NCBI GenBank assembly: GCA_963709325.1 | Contig: CAVPVV010000003.1 | Location: 4,216,001-4,280,000, forward strand | Length of the DNA stretch: 64,000 nt | From: VFZN01 sp963709325 | GTDB lineage: Bacteria; Acidobacteriota; Vicinamibacteria; Vicinamibacterales; UBA2999 | Reading direction: 5' to 3' | Shown: positions 25,786 to 34,310 of the stretch, piece after piece | How positions within the stretch are numbered: position 1 is the first letter of the stretch | Layout: each line of letters begins with the position of its first letter | Program-made: the position numbers and the translations under genes | The notes under the pieces: generated by a model | The model's database searches: none | What the model was told of the DNA's origin: nothing | Seen by the model: only the letters and a program-made list of their open reading frames with translations

Positions 25786-25817
25786 TCAAGCTCCTCCCCA
25801 CGGCTGTGAGAAGGAGA

Positions 25818-25846
25818 ACTTTAGATCGGTTTGAAACGATACTCAA
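25818..25846 (-). promoter_or_regulatory. Sigma70-type promoter of the Oar-like receptor gene
   Basis: On the minus strand, TTGAGT (25841-25846) and TAAAGT (25818-25823) are separated by exactly 17 bases, about 32 bp upstream of the TTG start and its GGAGGAG ribosome site. The neighbouring AT-rich stretch contains GATACT (25839-25844) and AGTATC (25867-25872) in inverted orientation, a possible regulator site. Confidence 0.6.
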
Positions 25847-25901
25847 ATCGACTTGATTCGACTGAAAGTATCTTCAAGAGACAGGATCGACCCGGTCAGC
25901 G

Positions 25902-27062
25902 TCAGTCCAGCACGGAGCCGATCAGTTGCGAGAGTCTTCGCGCCCCTTCTGCCAGCGCCGGCGGCTTCATCAACGCGAACGACAGCCGTAGCGCCGAACG
26001 CCCCCGGCCGTCGAGGGTCAGGCGGGCGCCGGGAATGAACGCGACCCTGTAGGGGTCCGCTCGCCCGAGCACCGCTTCGGCATCGAGGTGAGGCGGCAGC
26101 GTCACCCAGATGAAGTAGCCGCCGCCGGGCACGTTGAAGGTGCAGCCGTCCGGCAGGGAGTCGCGAAGCGCCGAGGCGAGCGCGTCCCGGCGCTCCCGGT
26201 AGGCGTTTCGCAGCCGCGCGCCGTGCGCGTCGAAGTCGCCGGCTGCGCAGAGGGCCGCGACCATCATCGCGGCGGCGAAGTTCGGCGCGCCGCCGCTGTC
26301 GCGAAGGCCGCCATCGGCGAACCGGTGGGCCTGCTCGCGGCTGCAGTTCACCCACCCGAGTCGAAGCCCGGGGGCGAGCGACTTGGCGAACGACCCCATG
26401 CGAATCACCGTGCCCCGCGGCGCGATGCTGAACAGCGACGGCGGCGAGGTGCCGTCGTAGGCGAGCTCGCGGTAAACGTCGTCTTCTAGCACGATCAGGC
26501 CGTGGGCGGCGGCGAGATCGACGAGCCGCCGGCGCCGTTCCGGCGAGAGGTTGACACCGGTCGGGTTATGAAAGGTCGGAATCGTGTAGATCAGCCGCGC
26601 CCGGCGACCCTGCCGCGCGGTTTCGCGGAGTTGGTCCTCAAGGGCGTCCACCTGCATGCCGTCGCCGTCGGTCGGCACCGGGCGCAGCTCGAGGCGATGG
26701 TCGCGAAGGATCTTCAGCCCGAGGTGATAGGTCGGCGACTCGATGAACGCGACCTCGCCGGGCTCGGTGAACAGCGTGCAGACCTGGTCGATGGCGTCGG
26801 AATTGCCGCCCGTGCCGATGCACTCGTCGAGCGACACGCCGATCCCCTCGCGGGCCTCGATTCGTTCGCGGATCCAGCCGAGGAGCGGCCATGCGCCCTC
26901 CGGCGCGCCGTAGGCGAGCATCTCGGAACCGAAGGTCTGGAGCGCCGCCGCCGGCGCGCGGCGCATCGCCTCGAGCGGCAGCAAGTCGGGGTCCGGCTGC
27001 CCGAAGTTGAACTCGTAGTAGCCGTCACGCAGCACCATCTGCGTAGATGGAGGAAGCGCCAT
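25902..27062 (-). CDS. PLP-dependent aminotransferase, class I/II (2-aminoadipate/ARO8-like)
   Basis: 386 residues. Fold-type I aminotransferase: substrate loop YEFNFGQPDPDLLP, cofactor-binding GGNSDAIDQVC, FIESPTYHLGL, the IPTFHNPTGVNLS motif and the acidic ILVLEDDVYRELAY stretch. The Schiff-base Lys227 lies in GSFAKSLAPGLRLGW, and the C-terminal arginine is in LRLSFA. This resembles the LysN/ARO8 branch and the aminotransferase half of MocR proteins, but no GntR helix-turn-helix is fused. Substrate not deducible. It follows the TonB-C protein gene after 39 bp and may share its transcript. Confidence 0.9.
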   Translation of the reverse strand: MALPPSTQMVLRDGYYEFNFGQPDPDLLPLEAMRRAPAAALQTFGSEMLAYGAPEGAWPLLGWIRERIEAREGIGVSLDECIGTGGNSDAIDQVCTLFTEPGEVAFIESPTYHLGLKILRDHRLELRPVPTDGDGMQVDALEDQLRETARQGRRARLIYTIPTFHNPTGVNLSPERRRRLVDLAAAHGLIVLEDDVYRELAYDGTSPPSLFSIAPRGTVIRMGSFAKSLAPGLRLGWVNCSREQAHRFADGGLRDSGGAPNFAAAMMVAALCAAGDFDAHGARLRNAYRERRDALASALRDSLPDGCTFNVPGGGYFIWVTLPPHLDAEAVLGRADPYRVAFIPGARLTLDGRGRSALRLSFALMKPPALAEGARRLSQLIGSVLD

Positions 27063-27101
27063 CTCGCGATCGTACCCGATCGGCCGCGGGCGGGCGCCCG
27101 C

Positions 27102-28022
27102 TCAGTCGTTGCGCGGGCGAAGGATGACCTCGACGCGCTTGGTCGAGGCGACCGGCTTGCCGTTTCGCTCCGCCGCAACGTAGCGCCATTTCGCGGCGGC
27201 GTCGAGGAGCTGCTGATCGTAGACGGGATTGATCGACTCGACGATTCGCGCAGACGCGACCGCGCCGCTCTCGTCGATCGAGACCTCGACGGCGCCGCGA
27301 AACTCTCTCTTGACCTCCGTGGCGAACCAGAGCGGATTCCACGGCGGCACGATCTGCCGCACCACTTCAGGCCCCTTCGTGATCCCGGTCACGGCCGCGC
27401 TCGCCTCGGGCCCATCGGCGGTCGGCGTCGGGCTCGCAGGTACATCCGAGGCCGCTGCTGGTGCCGCTGGCTCGAGCGCCGGCGCTGGGGGGGCCGTAGC
27501 GGCCGACCGGCTCAGGTCGAGGAACCCCGTCGTCAAGGTCCGCAGATCGCCCAGCGACTGGTCGTCCGGCTCGAGCTGGTCGAGAACCGTGAGGGTCCGC
27601 TCGAACGCGGGCACTGCCGTTGCGTACGCCTTGCGATCGTAGGCAGCCCTCGCTTCGGTAAAGAGGGCTCGCGCCACCTCGGGGAGGATGCGCGACCGGA
27701 CCGCGGCGAACGCCGCCCGCACCCGCGGCGGCTGCTGCTCATCCGGCGCGTAGGCCGGATTCGCCCGGATGATTCGCTCGAACACAGCTTCGGCGTCGGT
27801 GGTTCGCCCGAGCGCAATCAGGCACAGCGCCCGGAAGCGCTCGCGTTCCTCGATCGCCGCGGCGCCGCCCGAATCGGCGAATCGATCGAGCGCCTCGAGC
27901 GCGGACTCGTAGTCGGCCGATACATAGAGCTGCCGCACGACGTCGATCGTGTCCGCAGCCGCGATCTGTGGAGGCGACAACGCCATCAGCGTCGAGAGGA
28001 TCACGCCGGGGAGTGAAGCCAT
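27102..28022 (-). CDS. Exported protein with TPR-like N-half and TonB C-terminal-like domain
   Basis: 306 residues; signal peptide about 1-22. Residues 25-170 are helical with repeats reminiscent of TPR (YVSADYESALEALDRF, ALGRTTDAEAVFERII, ARAAYDRKAYATAVPAF). A Pro/Ala linker (175-215) leads to residues about 236-304, a TonB C-terminal-like fold (REFRGAVEVSIDESGAV, then LDAAAKWRYVAAERNGKPV). It lacks the TonB membrane anchor and Pro-Lys spacer, so it is not an orthodox energy transducer; the domain is probably used for periplasmic binding. It lies 15 bp after the PEGA gene and is probably co-transcribed. Confidence 0.8.
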   Translation of the reverse strand: MASLPGVILSTLMALSPPQIAAADTIDVVRQLYVSADYESALEALDRFADSGGAAAIEERERFRALCLIALGRTTDAEAVFERIIRANPAYAPDEQQPPRVRAAFAAVRSRILPEVARALFTEARAAYDRKAYATAVPAFERTLTVLDQLEPDDQSLGDLRTLTTGFLDLSRSAATAPPAPALEPAAPAAASDVPASPTPTADGPEASAAVTGITKGPEVVRQIVPPWNPLWFATEVKREFRGAVEVSIDESGAVASARIVESINPVYDQQLLDAAAKWRYVAAERNGKPVASTKRVEVILRPRND

Positions 28023-28037
28023 GTCTTCCTCGTTCGT

Positions 28038-29300
28038 CTATTGCCGGAGGTCGATGCCGATTCGCGCCGGGGTGTTGGCGCTCACCGCCACGGTCCGGCG
28101 CCGTTCCCCCAGCTGCGGATGCCGCACCATCAGATCGTGGTTGCCGATCGGAAGCGACAGGTTTCCAATCGGTGTTTCCCCGACCCGCTTCCCGTCCACC
28201 CAGACCTCGGCCCACGGCTGTGCGTTGACGCTGAGCGTGCCGGTTGCCGGCTCGAGGCCGGCGGAGGCGCCGCTGCCGGCGGCGATCTGCACGGTGCGGA
28301 GCACACGATAGCCGAACGTCTCGTTGACGAACTCGAGATCGTGGCGCCCCACCGTAAGCAGCAGTCGCGGCGTTTCCGAGGTGCCGAGCAGGTTTCCGCT
28401 TTCAAGAATACGAACCGGCACCGGCGCGGCGACTGTCAGCCAGCCTGATTCGAGGCCGGGGCCGGGGCCGGCGCTGGCGGTGGCAATGAGCACCGCGGTC
28501 GGGACGCCTGCGTCCACCGAAACCGTTCGCCGAAGCACCGTCGTCCCGCGCGTGATGGTCACTTCGTGCGTGCCGGGCTGCAGGTCGCCGACCGAGATGG
28601 GCGAAACGCCGGCTGGACGTCGATCGATGGCCACGGCGAGCCCGGCCGGTTCGGTGGTGATTTCGAGCGTCCCGCGTTCCGGCGTGTCGCGCGAAACCGC
28701 CGCTCCGGTCTGCACGACGTGCAGCGCAGACCCCTGACCCGCCTTGACGTCGAACATCTGCGTCCAGGCCGAGCCTTCGGTACCGACCTGCAACTGGTGA
28801 CTGCCGACGGCCAGCGCCAGCGTCACCGGAGTCGCGCCGTGCGCGCGGCCGTCGACCAGGACCTCGGAGCCGCCCGGTTCGGAGGTGATCGTCACTGCAG
28901 ACGTACCGCTCGGGCCGCGTGGCCAGTGCCCGCCGCTCAGCCACAACCAGGCGAGAAGGGCAGTCTCGGCGAGCACGACGGCCGTCAGGATCCAGACCAA
29001 TGAGCGCCGGCCACTGTTGGCAGCCTGAAGAACCCGGGATGGACTGACCCGAGTCGGACCAGCGGGAGACGCCGCGCTCGCGGCTGGTACCGCTACGCTC
29101 TTTGGCCTGGACGGATCGCGGGCGGCCGCGGGCGGCTGCCAGAGCGGCATTTCGCGCTCGGATGCGAAGGCCGATAAGGACTCGCCGGAGACATCCACGA
29201 TGCCCGGCGAGAGTTCGGTAATGCGTGCCCGTGCCGGTCGCGACGCGCCCTGGGGGAGCTGATCGCCGGGGGCCGGCTCATCAGAACTGAGCCGTGTCAC
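28038..29300 (-). CDS. PEGA-domain membrane protein
   Basis: 420 residues from GTG 29300. Residues 1-99 form a cytoplasmic disordered Pro/Ala/Ser-rich stretch. One membrane helix spans about 101-122 (LVWILTAVVLAETALLAWLW). At least three PEGA-type beta-sandwich modules follow: about 135-195 (EPGGSEVLVDGRAHGATPVT), 212-275 (GLAVAIDRRPAGVSPISV) and 350-420 (AEVWVDGKRVGETPIGNL). In Acidobacteriota and Myxococcota such modules are commonly fused to serine/threonine kinases. Here there is no kinase domain, only the anchor and surface modules. First gene of a probable PEGA-TonBC-aminotransferase unit. Role unknown, perhaps envelope-polymer binding. Confidence 0.85.
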   Translation of the reverse strand: MTRLSSDEPAPGDQLPQGASRPARARITELSPGIVDVSGESLSAFASEREMPLWQPPAAARDPSRPKSVAVPAASAASPAGPTRVSPSRVLQAANSGRRSLVWILTAVVLAETALLAWLWLSGGHWPRGPSGTSAVTITSEPGGSEVLVDGRAHGATPVTLALAVGSHQLQVGTEGSAWTQMFDVKAGQGSALHVVQTGAAVSRDTPERGTLEITTEPAGLAVAIDRRPAGVSPISVGDLQPGTHEVTITRGTTVLRRTVSVDAGVPTAVLIATASAGPGPGLESGWLTVAAPVPVRILESGNLLGTSETPRLLLTVGRHDLEFVNETFGYRVLRTVQIAAGSGASAGLEPATGTLSVNAQPWAEVWVDGKRVGETPIGNLSLPIGNHDLMVRHPQLGERRRTVAVSANTPARIGIDLRQ

Positions 29301-29361
29301 AGACTTCGCAGTCTATCTTTCGACGGAGCCGGCGACAACCCTGTCGATGCACCTCCCGGTG

Positions 29362-30858
29362 TTAGCGCGCCATCGTCATGATCGCCGCCATCATCTCGAT
29401 ACCTTCCCACAGGTTGCGCAACCGCAAGTTCTCGTCCGGCCCGTGCTGGTTGTTGTCGTGGTTGACCATGGACAGCCCGACCGTTGGCATCCGCTCGCTG
29501 AACGTGGAGAAGGGCATGCCGCCGCCAAGCGTCGGCAGCCGCACCACCTCGCGGCCGCCGCTCGTCAAAGCCTTCACCACCGTTCGCGTCATCGGGTCGT
29601 CCATCGATACCCGCGGTGCAGTCGAGCCGCCGCGGAGATCGACGCGCGCGAGCAGGGGATGCGTCAACCGCTCCGCGTCCGACGGATCGCGCCCTTCGAC
29701 CACGAAGTAGCCTTGCGCCTTGATGTGATCGACCACCCTGCGGTTCATGCGCGCCGGGTCGAGGCCGTGCACCAGGCGCATCTCGATCCGTGCCGCTGCC
29801 GTTGACGGAATCGCCGAGCGCGGCGCGGCATCGAAGCCGCCGCCCGACTCCATCGCCAGGATGCTGAACGTCGGTTCGTTCAGCTTGCGCTCGAGCCGCT
29901 GCTCGGGACGCTCGGGCTGCGCGACCAGGAAGTCCTTCTTCAGCGCCGCTTCGACGTTCGGCATCTCGTCGAGTGCCTTGAGCTCGGTTGGCGTGAGCGG
30001 CGTCACATCGTCGTAGAAACCTGCGATCGTCACACGTCCGGTGTCGTCCTTCATGCTCGCCAGCAGCTTGGCCAGCCGCATCGAGGGATCCGGCGCCCAG
30101 TTGCCGTAGTTGCCGGAGTGCAGGTCGGTGCGGGCGCCGTACACGGTGACCGTCAGCCCGGCCCCGCCGCGCACGCCGTAATAGAGCGCCGGACGGCCGC
30201 TCGGATGCCGGGGGCCGTCGAGCGTCATCGCGATGTCGCCGCTGAGGGCGGGAGCACGGGCCGCCGCGAATCGGCGGAAGTTTCCCGAGCCCGCTTCCTC
30301 TTCGCCATCAAGGACCACGCGCAGGTTCCACGTCGGCCCGGATTTGGCGGCTCGCAGCGCTTCCACCGCGTTCAGGACCGCAACGATCGGGCCCTTGTCG
30401 TCCGACGCCGAGCGGCCGTAAACCCGCCACTCCGGATCGAGGCGCGTGCCGGCGTCGAGGCGCACTTCGCCCGACGCGCCGTACACGCAGGGCTCGAACG
30501 GCTTGCACCGAGTCCACTCGACTGGATTCACCGGCTGGCCGTCGTAGTGGATGTAGAGCACGATCGTGCCGCGCGGCGACGGAACGTCGAGCGAGGCGAA
30601 CACCACCGGAGAGCCCGGGCCGCTCGATCGTTCGACCGTGAAGCCGCGCTTCTCGAAGAGCCGCTGCAGGTGCTCGGCATTACGGGCGAGGTCGTCCTTC
30701 CCGGCGACGTTGGGGAGCGCGACGAGCTGCAACAGCTCATCGAGAATCTCGCGCTCGTGCGCCGCGCGCCACGCCGCGACCGGAGAGGTCTGCGCCCACG
30801 CGAGCGGCGCAGGCACGAGCAAAGCCAGCGCGAGGAGAAGGCGAGTCGGGAGTGTCAC
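29362..30858 (-). CDS. M20/M25/M40 family metallopeptidase, exported
   Basis: 498 residues from GTG 30858, chosen because a signal peptide starts there (VTLPTRLLLALALLVPAPLAWAQ, read with formyl-Met); an ATG at 30885 would add nine residues. Metal-site motifs of the dizinc M20 fold are present: IVLYIHYDGQPV, YGRSASDDKGPIVAVL (bridging Asp followed by Lys-Gly), VVLDGEEEAGSGN (catalytic Glu pair) and the late VRLPTLGGGMPFS region. The dimerisation domain starts near YYGVRGGAGLTVTVYG. The enzyme is a carboxypeptidase or dipeptidase acting in the periplasm, possibly feeding on peptides taken up by the Oar-like receptor (inference). Confidence 0.92.
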   Translation of the reverse strand: MTLPTRLLLALALLVPAPLAWAQTSPVAAWRAAHEREILDELLQLVALPNVAGKDDLARNAEHLQRLFEKRGFTVERSSGPGSPVVFASLDVPSPRGTIVLYIHYDGQPVNPVEWTRCKPFEPCVYGASGEVRLDAGTRLDPEWRVYGRSASDDKGPIVAVLNAVEALRAAKSGPTWNLRVVLDGEEEAGSGNFRRFAAARAPALSGDIAMTLDGPRHPSGRPALYYGVRGGAGLTVTVYGARTDLHSGNYGNWAPDPSMRLAKLLASMKDDTGRVTIAGFYDDVTPLTPTELKALDEMPNVEAALKKDFLVAQPERPEQRLERKLNEPTFSILAMESGGGFDAAPRSAIPSTAAARIEMRLVHGLDPARMNRRVVDHIKAQGYFVVEGRDPSDAERLTHPLLARVDLRGGSTAPRVSMDDPMTRTVVKALTSGGREVVRLPTLGGGMPFSTFSERMPTVGLSMVNHDNNQHGPDENLRLRNLWEGIEMMAAIMTMAR

Positions 30859-30923
30859 GCCGGCATTGTGCCATGGCGCCGGCACGTCCTCACGACACGC
30901 ATCGCAACCTACGACTCACCTCG

Positions 30924-31334
30924 TCACCGATTTGAGTGTGATTGATCGTCGACCGAGTCGAGGAGCAGGCTCAATTCGGAGTAGGCGTCCGGAATCGGAG
31001 TGTTCGACTTTGGAGCCGAATACGTGACCGGAGCGGCCGCAGCTTCCGTCTGCGAGGTCGATTTCCGGGCCGCCGCGTGAGTGCCCGACGACTGCCTGGC
31101 GGCTGCGTGAGTGCCCGACGCCGGCCGGGCAAGGGCGTGCGTTCCCGACTGTATTGCCGTGACGGCGGACGGGCTCACCGGTTTCACGGGAGGAACCCGG
31201 CTCGCGTCGCTCCGCCGCGTGAACCACAGCATGAGGAGCAGGCCGCCGAGCAGCCACACCGCCCAGCCCACGAACAGTTCGACGGGAATGTCGGCGGGGA
31301 GCCATCGAGCGATCATGTCGATCACGGCACCCAT
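30924..31334 (-). CDS. Small membrane protein with SGTHA decapeptide repeats
   Basis: 136 residues. The N-terminal helix (PVELFVGWAVWLLGGLLLMLWF, about 17-38, shown split as VELFVGWAVWLL and GGLLLMLWF) is the only membrane segment. Residues 63-92 hold three tandem ten-residue repeats (SGTHALARPA, SGTHAAARQS, SGTHAAARKS; bases 31059-31148), followed by a Ser/Thr/Ala-rich tail ending SLLLDSVDDQSHSNR. The start overlaps the 3' end of the preceding gene by 13 bases, so they form one unit. I do not recognise the protein. The repeats look like a flexible stalk or a binding/phosphorylation array. Confidence 0.6.
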   Translation of the reverse strand: MGAVIDMIARWLPADIPVELFVGWAVWLLGGLLLMLWFTRRSDASRVPPVKPVSPSAVTAIQSGTHALARPASGTHAAARQSSGTHAAARKSTSQTEAAAAPVTYSAPKSNTPIPDAYSELSLLLDSVDDQSHSNR

Positions 31335-32005
31335 GTGAAGGCCTTCCCCGCGCCCAGCGAGTAGTCGGTGAGCAGCGAGTCGAACAGCGGCGCCCGCTCG
31401 GCTTCTTCCATCATTGCCGACCGCAGCGACTCGTCGAGATTGATGCCCTGCTCCTTCTCGATCACCAGGATCACCACGACCCGGCGCTGATCAGACGTGT
31501 TGCGGGCCGCCCCGGTCGGGGTGTGATGGCCGATGTTCAGTTTCCGGACCGGCACCGGCGTGGACAACGACTCGCGTACCCAGCTTGCGATCCGATCCGC
31601 GCGGCGGCCGGCCCGCCATTCTTCCTGGGCGCGGCCCTGCCGGAACCCGACACCGGCCGGCACCTCCTCGGAGCTGGCGCCGACGCAGATGATTTCGACG
31701 GCGCTGTTCAGCACCTTCTTCATCTCGTCGCTGAAGTGCGGAACCGAGGCGCCGTCTTCGATGGCGTGATACGACGCCAGGCGCCACCGAAACTCGTCGG
31801 AGAAGAGCAGGATCCGGAACGATGCGTGCCGTCCCTGTTGGTCGGATACCCGACGAACGGTGACGTCACGCACCACCTCCGGCGGCGTCGGCGGCGTCAA
31901 CCACCGGGCCTTCACCTCGAAGGCGGTGACGGTTCCGAGCCCTACGCCACAGAACACCCAAGTGCCAAGCGCCAGCCACGTGGCGCGCCCACGAAACGAG
32001 GCCAT
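31322..32005 (-). CDS. Hypothetical membrane-anchored protein, OmpA-like features (weak)
   Basis: 227 residues. A membrane helix at about 8-29 (TWLALGTWVFCGVGLGTVTAF) acts as signal anchor. The mature part contains SVPHFSDEMKKVLNSAVEIICVGASSEEVP, split by a helix, then RRADRIASWVRESLSTPVPVRKLNIGHH and SDQRRVVVILV. That strand-helix order, with a repeated GRRADRI helix and a final RRV-V-I-V strand, recalls the OmpA/MotB peptidoglycan-binding fold, but the diagnostic Asp/Arg residues are not clear. Co-transcribed with the SGTHA-repeat protein. Family uncertain. Confidence 0.6.
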   Translation of the reverse strand: MASFRGRATWLALGTWVFCGVGLGTVTAFEVKARWLTPPTPPEVVRDVTVRRVSDQQGRHASFRILLFSDEFRWRLASYHAIEDGASVPHFSDEMKKVLNSAVEIICVGASSEEVPAGVGFRQGRAQEEWRAGRRADRIASWVRESLSTPVPVRKLNIGHHTPTGAARNTSDQRRVVVILVIEKEQGINLDESLRSAMMEEAERAPLFDSLLTDYSLGAGKAFTWVP

Positions 32006-32131
32006 CGCTCCGGCTGTGTGCAGGAACGCTGCCAGAATCGCCTGCGCGGGAAGCCGCGGCGCTGCACACGATTGGTCGTCGTCGCGGTGACGAGACCCGT
32101 CAGGCGGGGCGCAGAATTTGTCAGCGCGCGG

Positions 32132-33340
32132 TCAGCGGCGGACGCGCACCATCCGCGCAAGCCGAGCGAGCCCCGCCGAATCGTGAACCGAGATGAAGGT
32201 GGTGATGAAGGGCCGCGCCGCGGCCATCCCGCGCGAGGTCGGCTCGTAGCCGGGCGTATCGAGCAGCGGGTTGATCCAGACGACGCCGGCGGCTCGGCGA
32301 TACAGCTCACGCATCGCGTCGCGCAGGACCTGCGGCTCGCCCACGTCCAGGCCGTCGCTGACGATGACGATCAGCGTCTCGGCGCCGACATGGCGCTCGC
32401 CGTGACGTCGCAGGAACGAACGCAGGCTCGTGCCGATGCTGGTGCCGCCGCCCCACGATTCGCGGCTGATCGTGATTCGCATCCGCCGTCCGGTGCCGGC
32501 GCGTCTCACGTGATGCGTCAGCACCGTCAGCGACGTGGAGAACGCGAACACTTCGACGCGCCGCGTCACGGTGGCGACGGCCGTGGCGAGATCGAGTCCA
32601 GCCTGTTGCGCCGCCGACATCGAGCGGCTTCCGTCGATGAGCACCACCAGGGTCGGACTGCGATGGGCGCGGCGCAGCCACCGGGCGGTGACCGCTTCGC
32701 CGCCGGTCTGCAGGCTGGCTCGCCAGGTGCGCCGCAGGTCGAAGCGGCGTCCCCGTCGTGCCGGCTCCCAGCGCCGCGACATGCCCAGCTGCAGCCGCCG
32801 CAGGAGCAACCGCGCCGCGTCTCGCCACGGAGTTGGGACCGGGCGCAGGAGGATTGGTTCCTGTCCCTCGACCGCGAGCGGACTGTAATTCGACCGAGCC
32901 CAGCGGCCCGCGGGCTCGCCGTCTGTTCCCGAATCCTCCGCCAGGACGGCCGGAGCGGATTGCGCGCCTTCGAGCTCGATCTCCGGATCGACGTCCGCTG
33001 ACCGATCGCCGCCGGCGGGACGGCGCCCGCTCGTATCACCGGCGGTCCCGGGTTGTTCCTTTCCTCCCGAGAGCGGCGGCTGATGCTGCTGCGGCGTGCC
33101 GGCCGGCCCGGGGAAGAAGAACGCGTCGAACGCGGCGTCGAACCGCGCGGCGGTGTCGCGGCTGCTGGCGAGGATCGCGCGCCAGGCATGGCGAACGTGC
33201 TGCTGATCGGCGAGGTCGATCACGCGCAGCACGAGGGTCGCGTCGGCAATTTCACCCGGGCCGATGCGGAAGCCGTGCTCGCGGCGCAGGGCCGCGCAGA
33301 ACGCCGTCAGGTTGCCGGGCAGATCGCCGAATGGGTACAT
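32132..33340 (-). CDS. coxE: CoxE-like VWA domain protein
   Basis: 402 residues from ATG 33340. Residues 1-80 match the N-terminal helical part of CoxE proteins (GNLTAFCAALRREHGFRIGPGE). A variable, charged linker with Gly/Pro follows (about 80-170). The VWA domain is from about 228: MIDAS motif LIDGSRSMS (Asp236, Ser238, Ser240), VFAFSTSLT, SWGGGTSIGTSLRSFL and IVIVSDGLDVG. In Oligotropha-type CO oxidisers CoxE works with the AAA+ protein CoxD to insert the Cu and sulfur into the CO dehydrogenase active site. It is the last gene of the cox unit here and follows coxD by 22 bp. Confidence 0.9.
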   Translation of the reverse strand: MYPFGDLPGNLTAFCAALRREHGFRIGPGEIADATLVLRVIDLADQQHVRHAWRAILASSRDTAARFDAAFDAFFFPGPAGTPQQHQPPLSGGKEQPGTAGDTSGRRPAGGDRSADVDPEIELEGAQSAPAVLAEDSGTDGEPAGRWARSNYSPLAVEGQEPILLRPVPTPWRDAARLLLRRLQLGMSRRWEPARRGRRFDLRRTWRASLQTGGEAVTARWLRRAHRSPTLVVLIDGSRSMSAAQQAGLDLATAVATVTRRVEVFAFSTSLTVLTHHVRRAGTGRRMRITISRESWGGGTSIGTSLRSFLRRHGERHVGAETLIVIVSDGLDVGEPQVLRDAMRELYRRAAGVVWINPLLDTPGYEPTSRGMAAARPFITTFISVHDSAGLARLARMVRVRR

Positions 33341-33362
33341 CAGCGGTCGCCAGCTTGATGCG

Positions 33363-34310
33363 TCAACGCCCGGGTGTCGCGGTGCCGATCCCGAAGTCGG
33401 TGGCGAGCCCGTAACCGCCGGCTTCAAGCGTTGCCGGTGCATCCGACAAGTACGGCTCGAGCGCGACGCGATGCTCCTCGACCACGGCGCGATCCTCGTG
33501 CACCTTGAGGATGCAGCCAAGCGTCTGCTCGAGGGTGCGTGCGTCGAGGTGCTCGCGGTGCAGGCTCATGAGCGCCATCGCCCAATCCAGGCTCTCGGCC
33601 ACGCCGGGTGCCTTCTGCAGCGGAAGGCCGCGCAATACCTGCATCAGGTGAGCGATGCGATCCGCCAGCTGCTCGGAGACCCCTGGAACGCGGGCGCCGA
33701 GAATCTCGATCTCCTGCGCCAGCGACGGATAGGGCAGCCACAGGTAGAGACACCGGCGCCTGAGCGCATCGGAGAGCTCGCGAGTCCGGTTGCTCGTCAG
33801 GACCACGTGCGGACGGTGCCGGGCGCGGATCGTGCCGAGCTCCGGGATGGTGACCTGCCACTCGGCCAGGACCTCCAGCAGGTAGGCCTCGAACGCCTCG
33901 TCGGCGCGATCCACTTCGTCGATCAGCAGCACCGGCGCCTGATCCTGGATGAGCGCCTCCAGCAGCGGCCGCTTCAGCAGGTACGCGTCGGAGAAGATCT
34001 CCGCCTCGCGCTGTTCCAGGCTGGAGCCGCTCGACTCGCTGAGGCGCGCGTGAAGCATCTGCCTCGGGTAGTTCCACTCGTAGAGGGCCGACATGGAGTC
34101 GAGTCCCTCGTAGCACTGCAGGCGAATCAGCCGCGTCTGCAGGGCCTCGGCCAGCACCTTGGCGCTCTCGGTCTTGCCGACGCCGGCCGGCCCCTCGAGG
34201 AGGAGCGGCTTCTGCAGGGCCAGCATGATCTCGAGTCCCGTCGCATAGGCATCGTCGACGACGAAGCCGCGCTCGCGGAACCGGGTACGGATGTCGGCGG
34301 CGCTGATCAT
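33363..34310 (-). CDS. coxD: CoxD-like MoxR family AAA+ ATPase
   Basis: 315 residues from ATG 34310, whose first bases overlap the stop of the XdhC-YHS gene (ATGA). Walker A is at residues 40-47 (GPAGVGKT), Walker B at about 127-132 (VLLIDEVDRAD), sensor 1 in VVLTSNRTRELSDALRRRC, and arginine-finger and sensor-2 elements follow. MoxR/CoxD proteins are chaperone-like ATPases that pair with VWA proteins. CoxD is required for maturation of the bimetallic [CuSMoO2] site of CO dehydrogenase. The adjacent coxE-like gene is the expected partner, so the maturation pair is complete. Confidence 0.93.
   Translation of the reverse strand: MISAADIRTRFRERGFVVDDAYATGLEIMLALQKPLLLEGPAGVGKTESAKVLAEALQTRLIRLQCYEGLDSMSALYEWNYPRQMLHARLSESSGSSLEQREAEIFSDAYLLKRPLLEALIQDQAPVLLIDEVDRADEAFEAYLLEVLAEWQVTIPELGTIRARHRPHVVLTSNRTRELSDALRRRCLYLWLPYPSLAQEIEILGARVPGVSEQLADRIAHLMQVLRGLPLQKAPGVAESLDWAMALMSLHREHLDARTLEQTLGCILKVHEDRAVVEEHRVALEPYLSDAPATLEAGGYGLATDFGIGTATPGR

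Noticed and set aside
27073..27100. GC-rich hairpin GCGGGCG/CGCCCGC after the TonB-C gene
   Set aside because: Loop too short for the full stem, no T-run, and the next gene of the same strand follows directly; not convincing as a terminator.
31059..31148. Three 30-bp repeats resembling a mini-CRISPR
   Set aside because: The repeats are contiguous without spacers and encode the in-frame SGTHA decapeptides; no cas genes are present.
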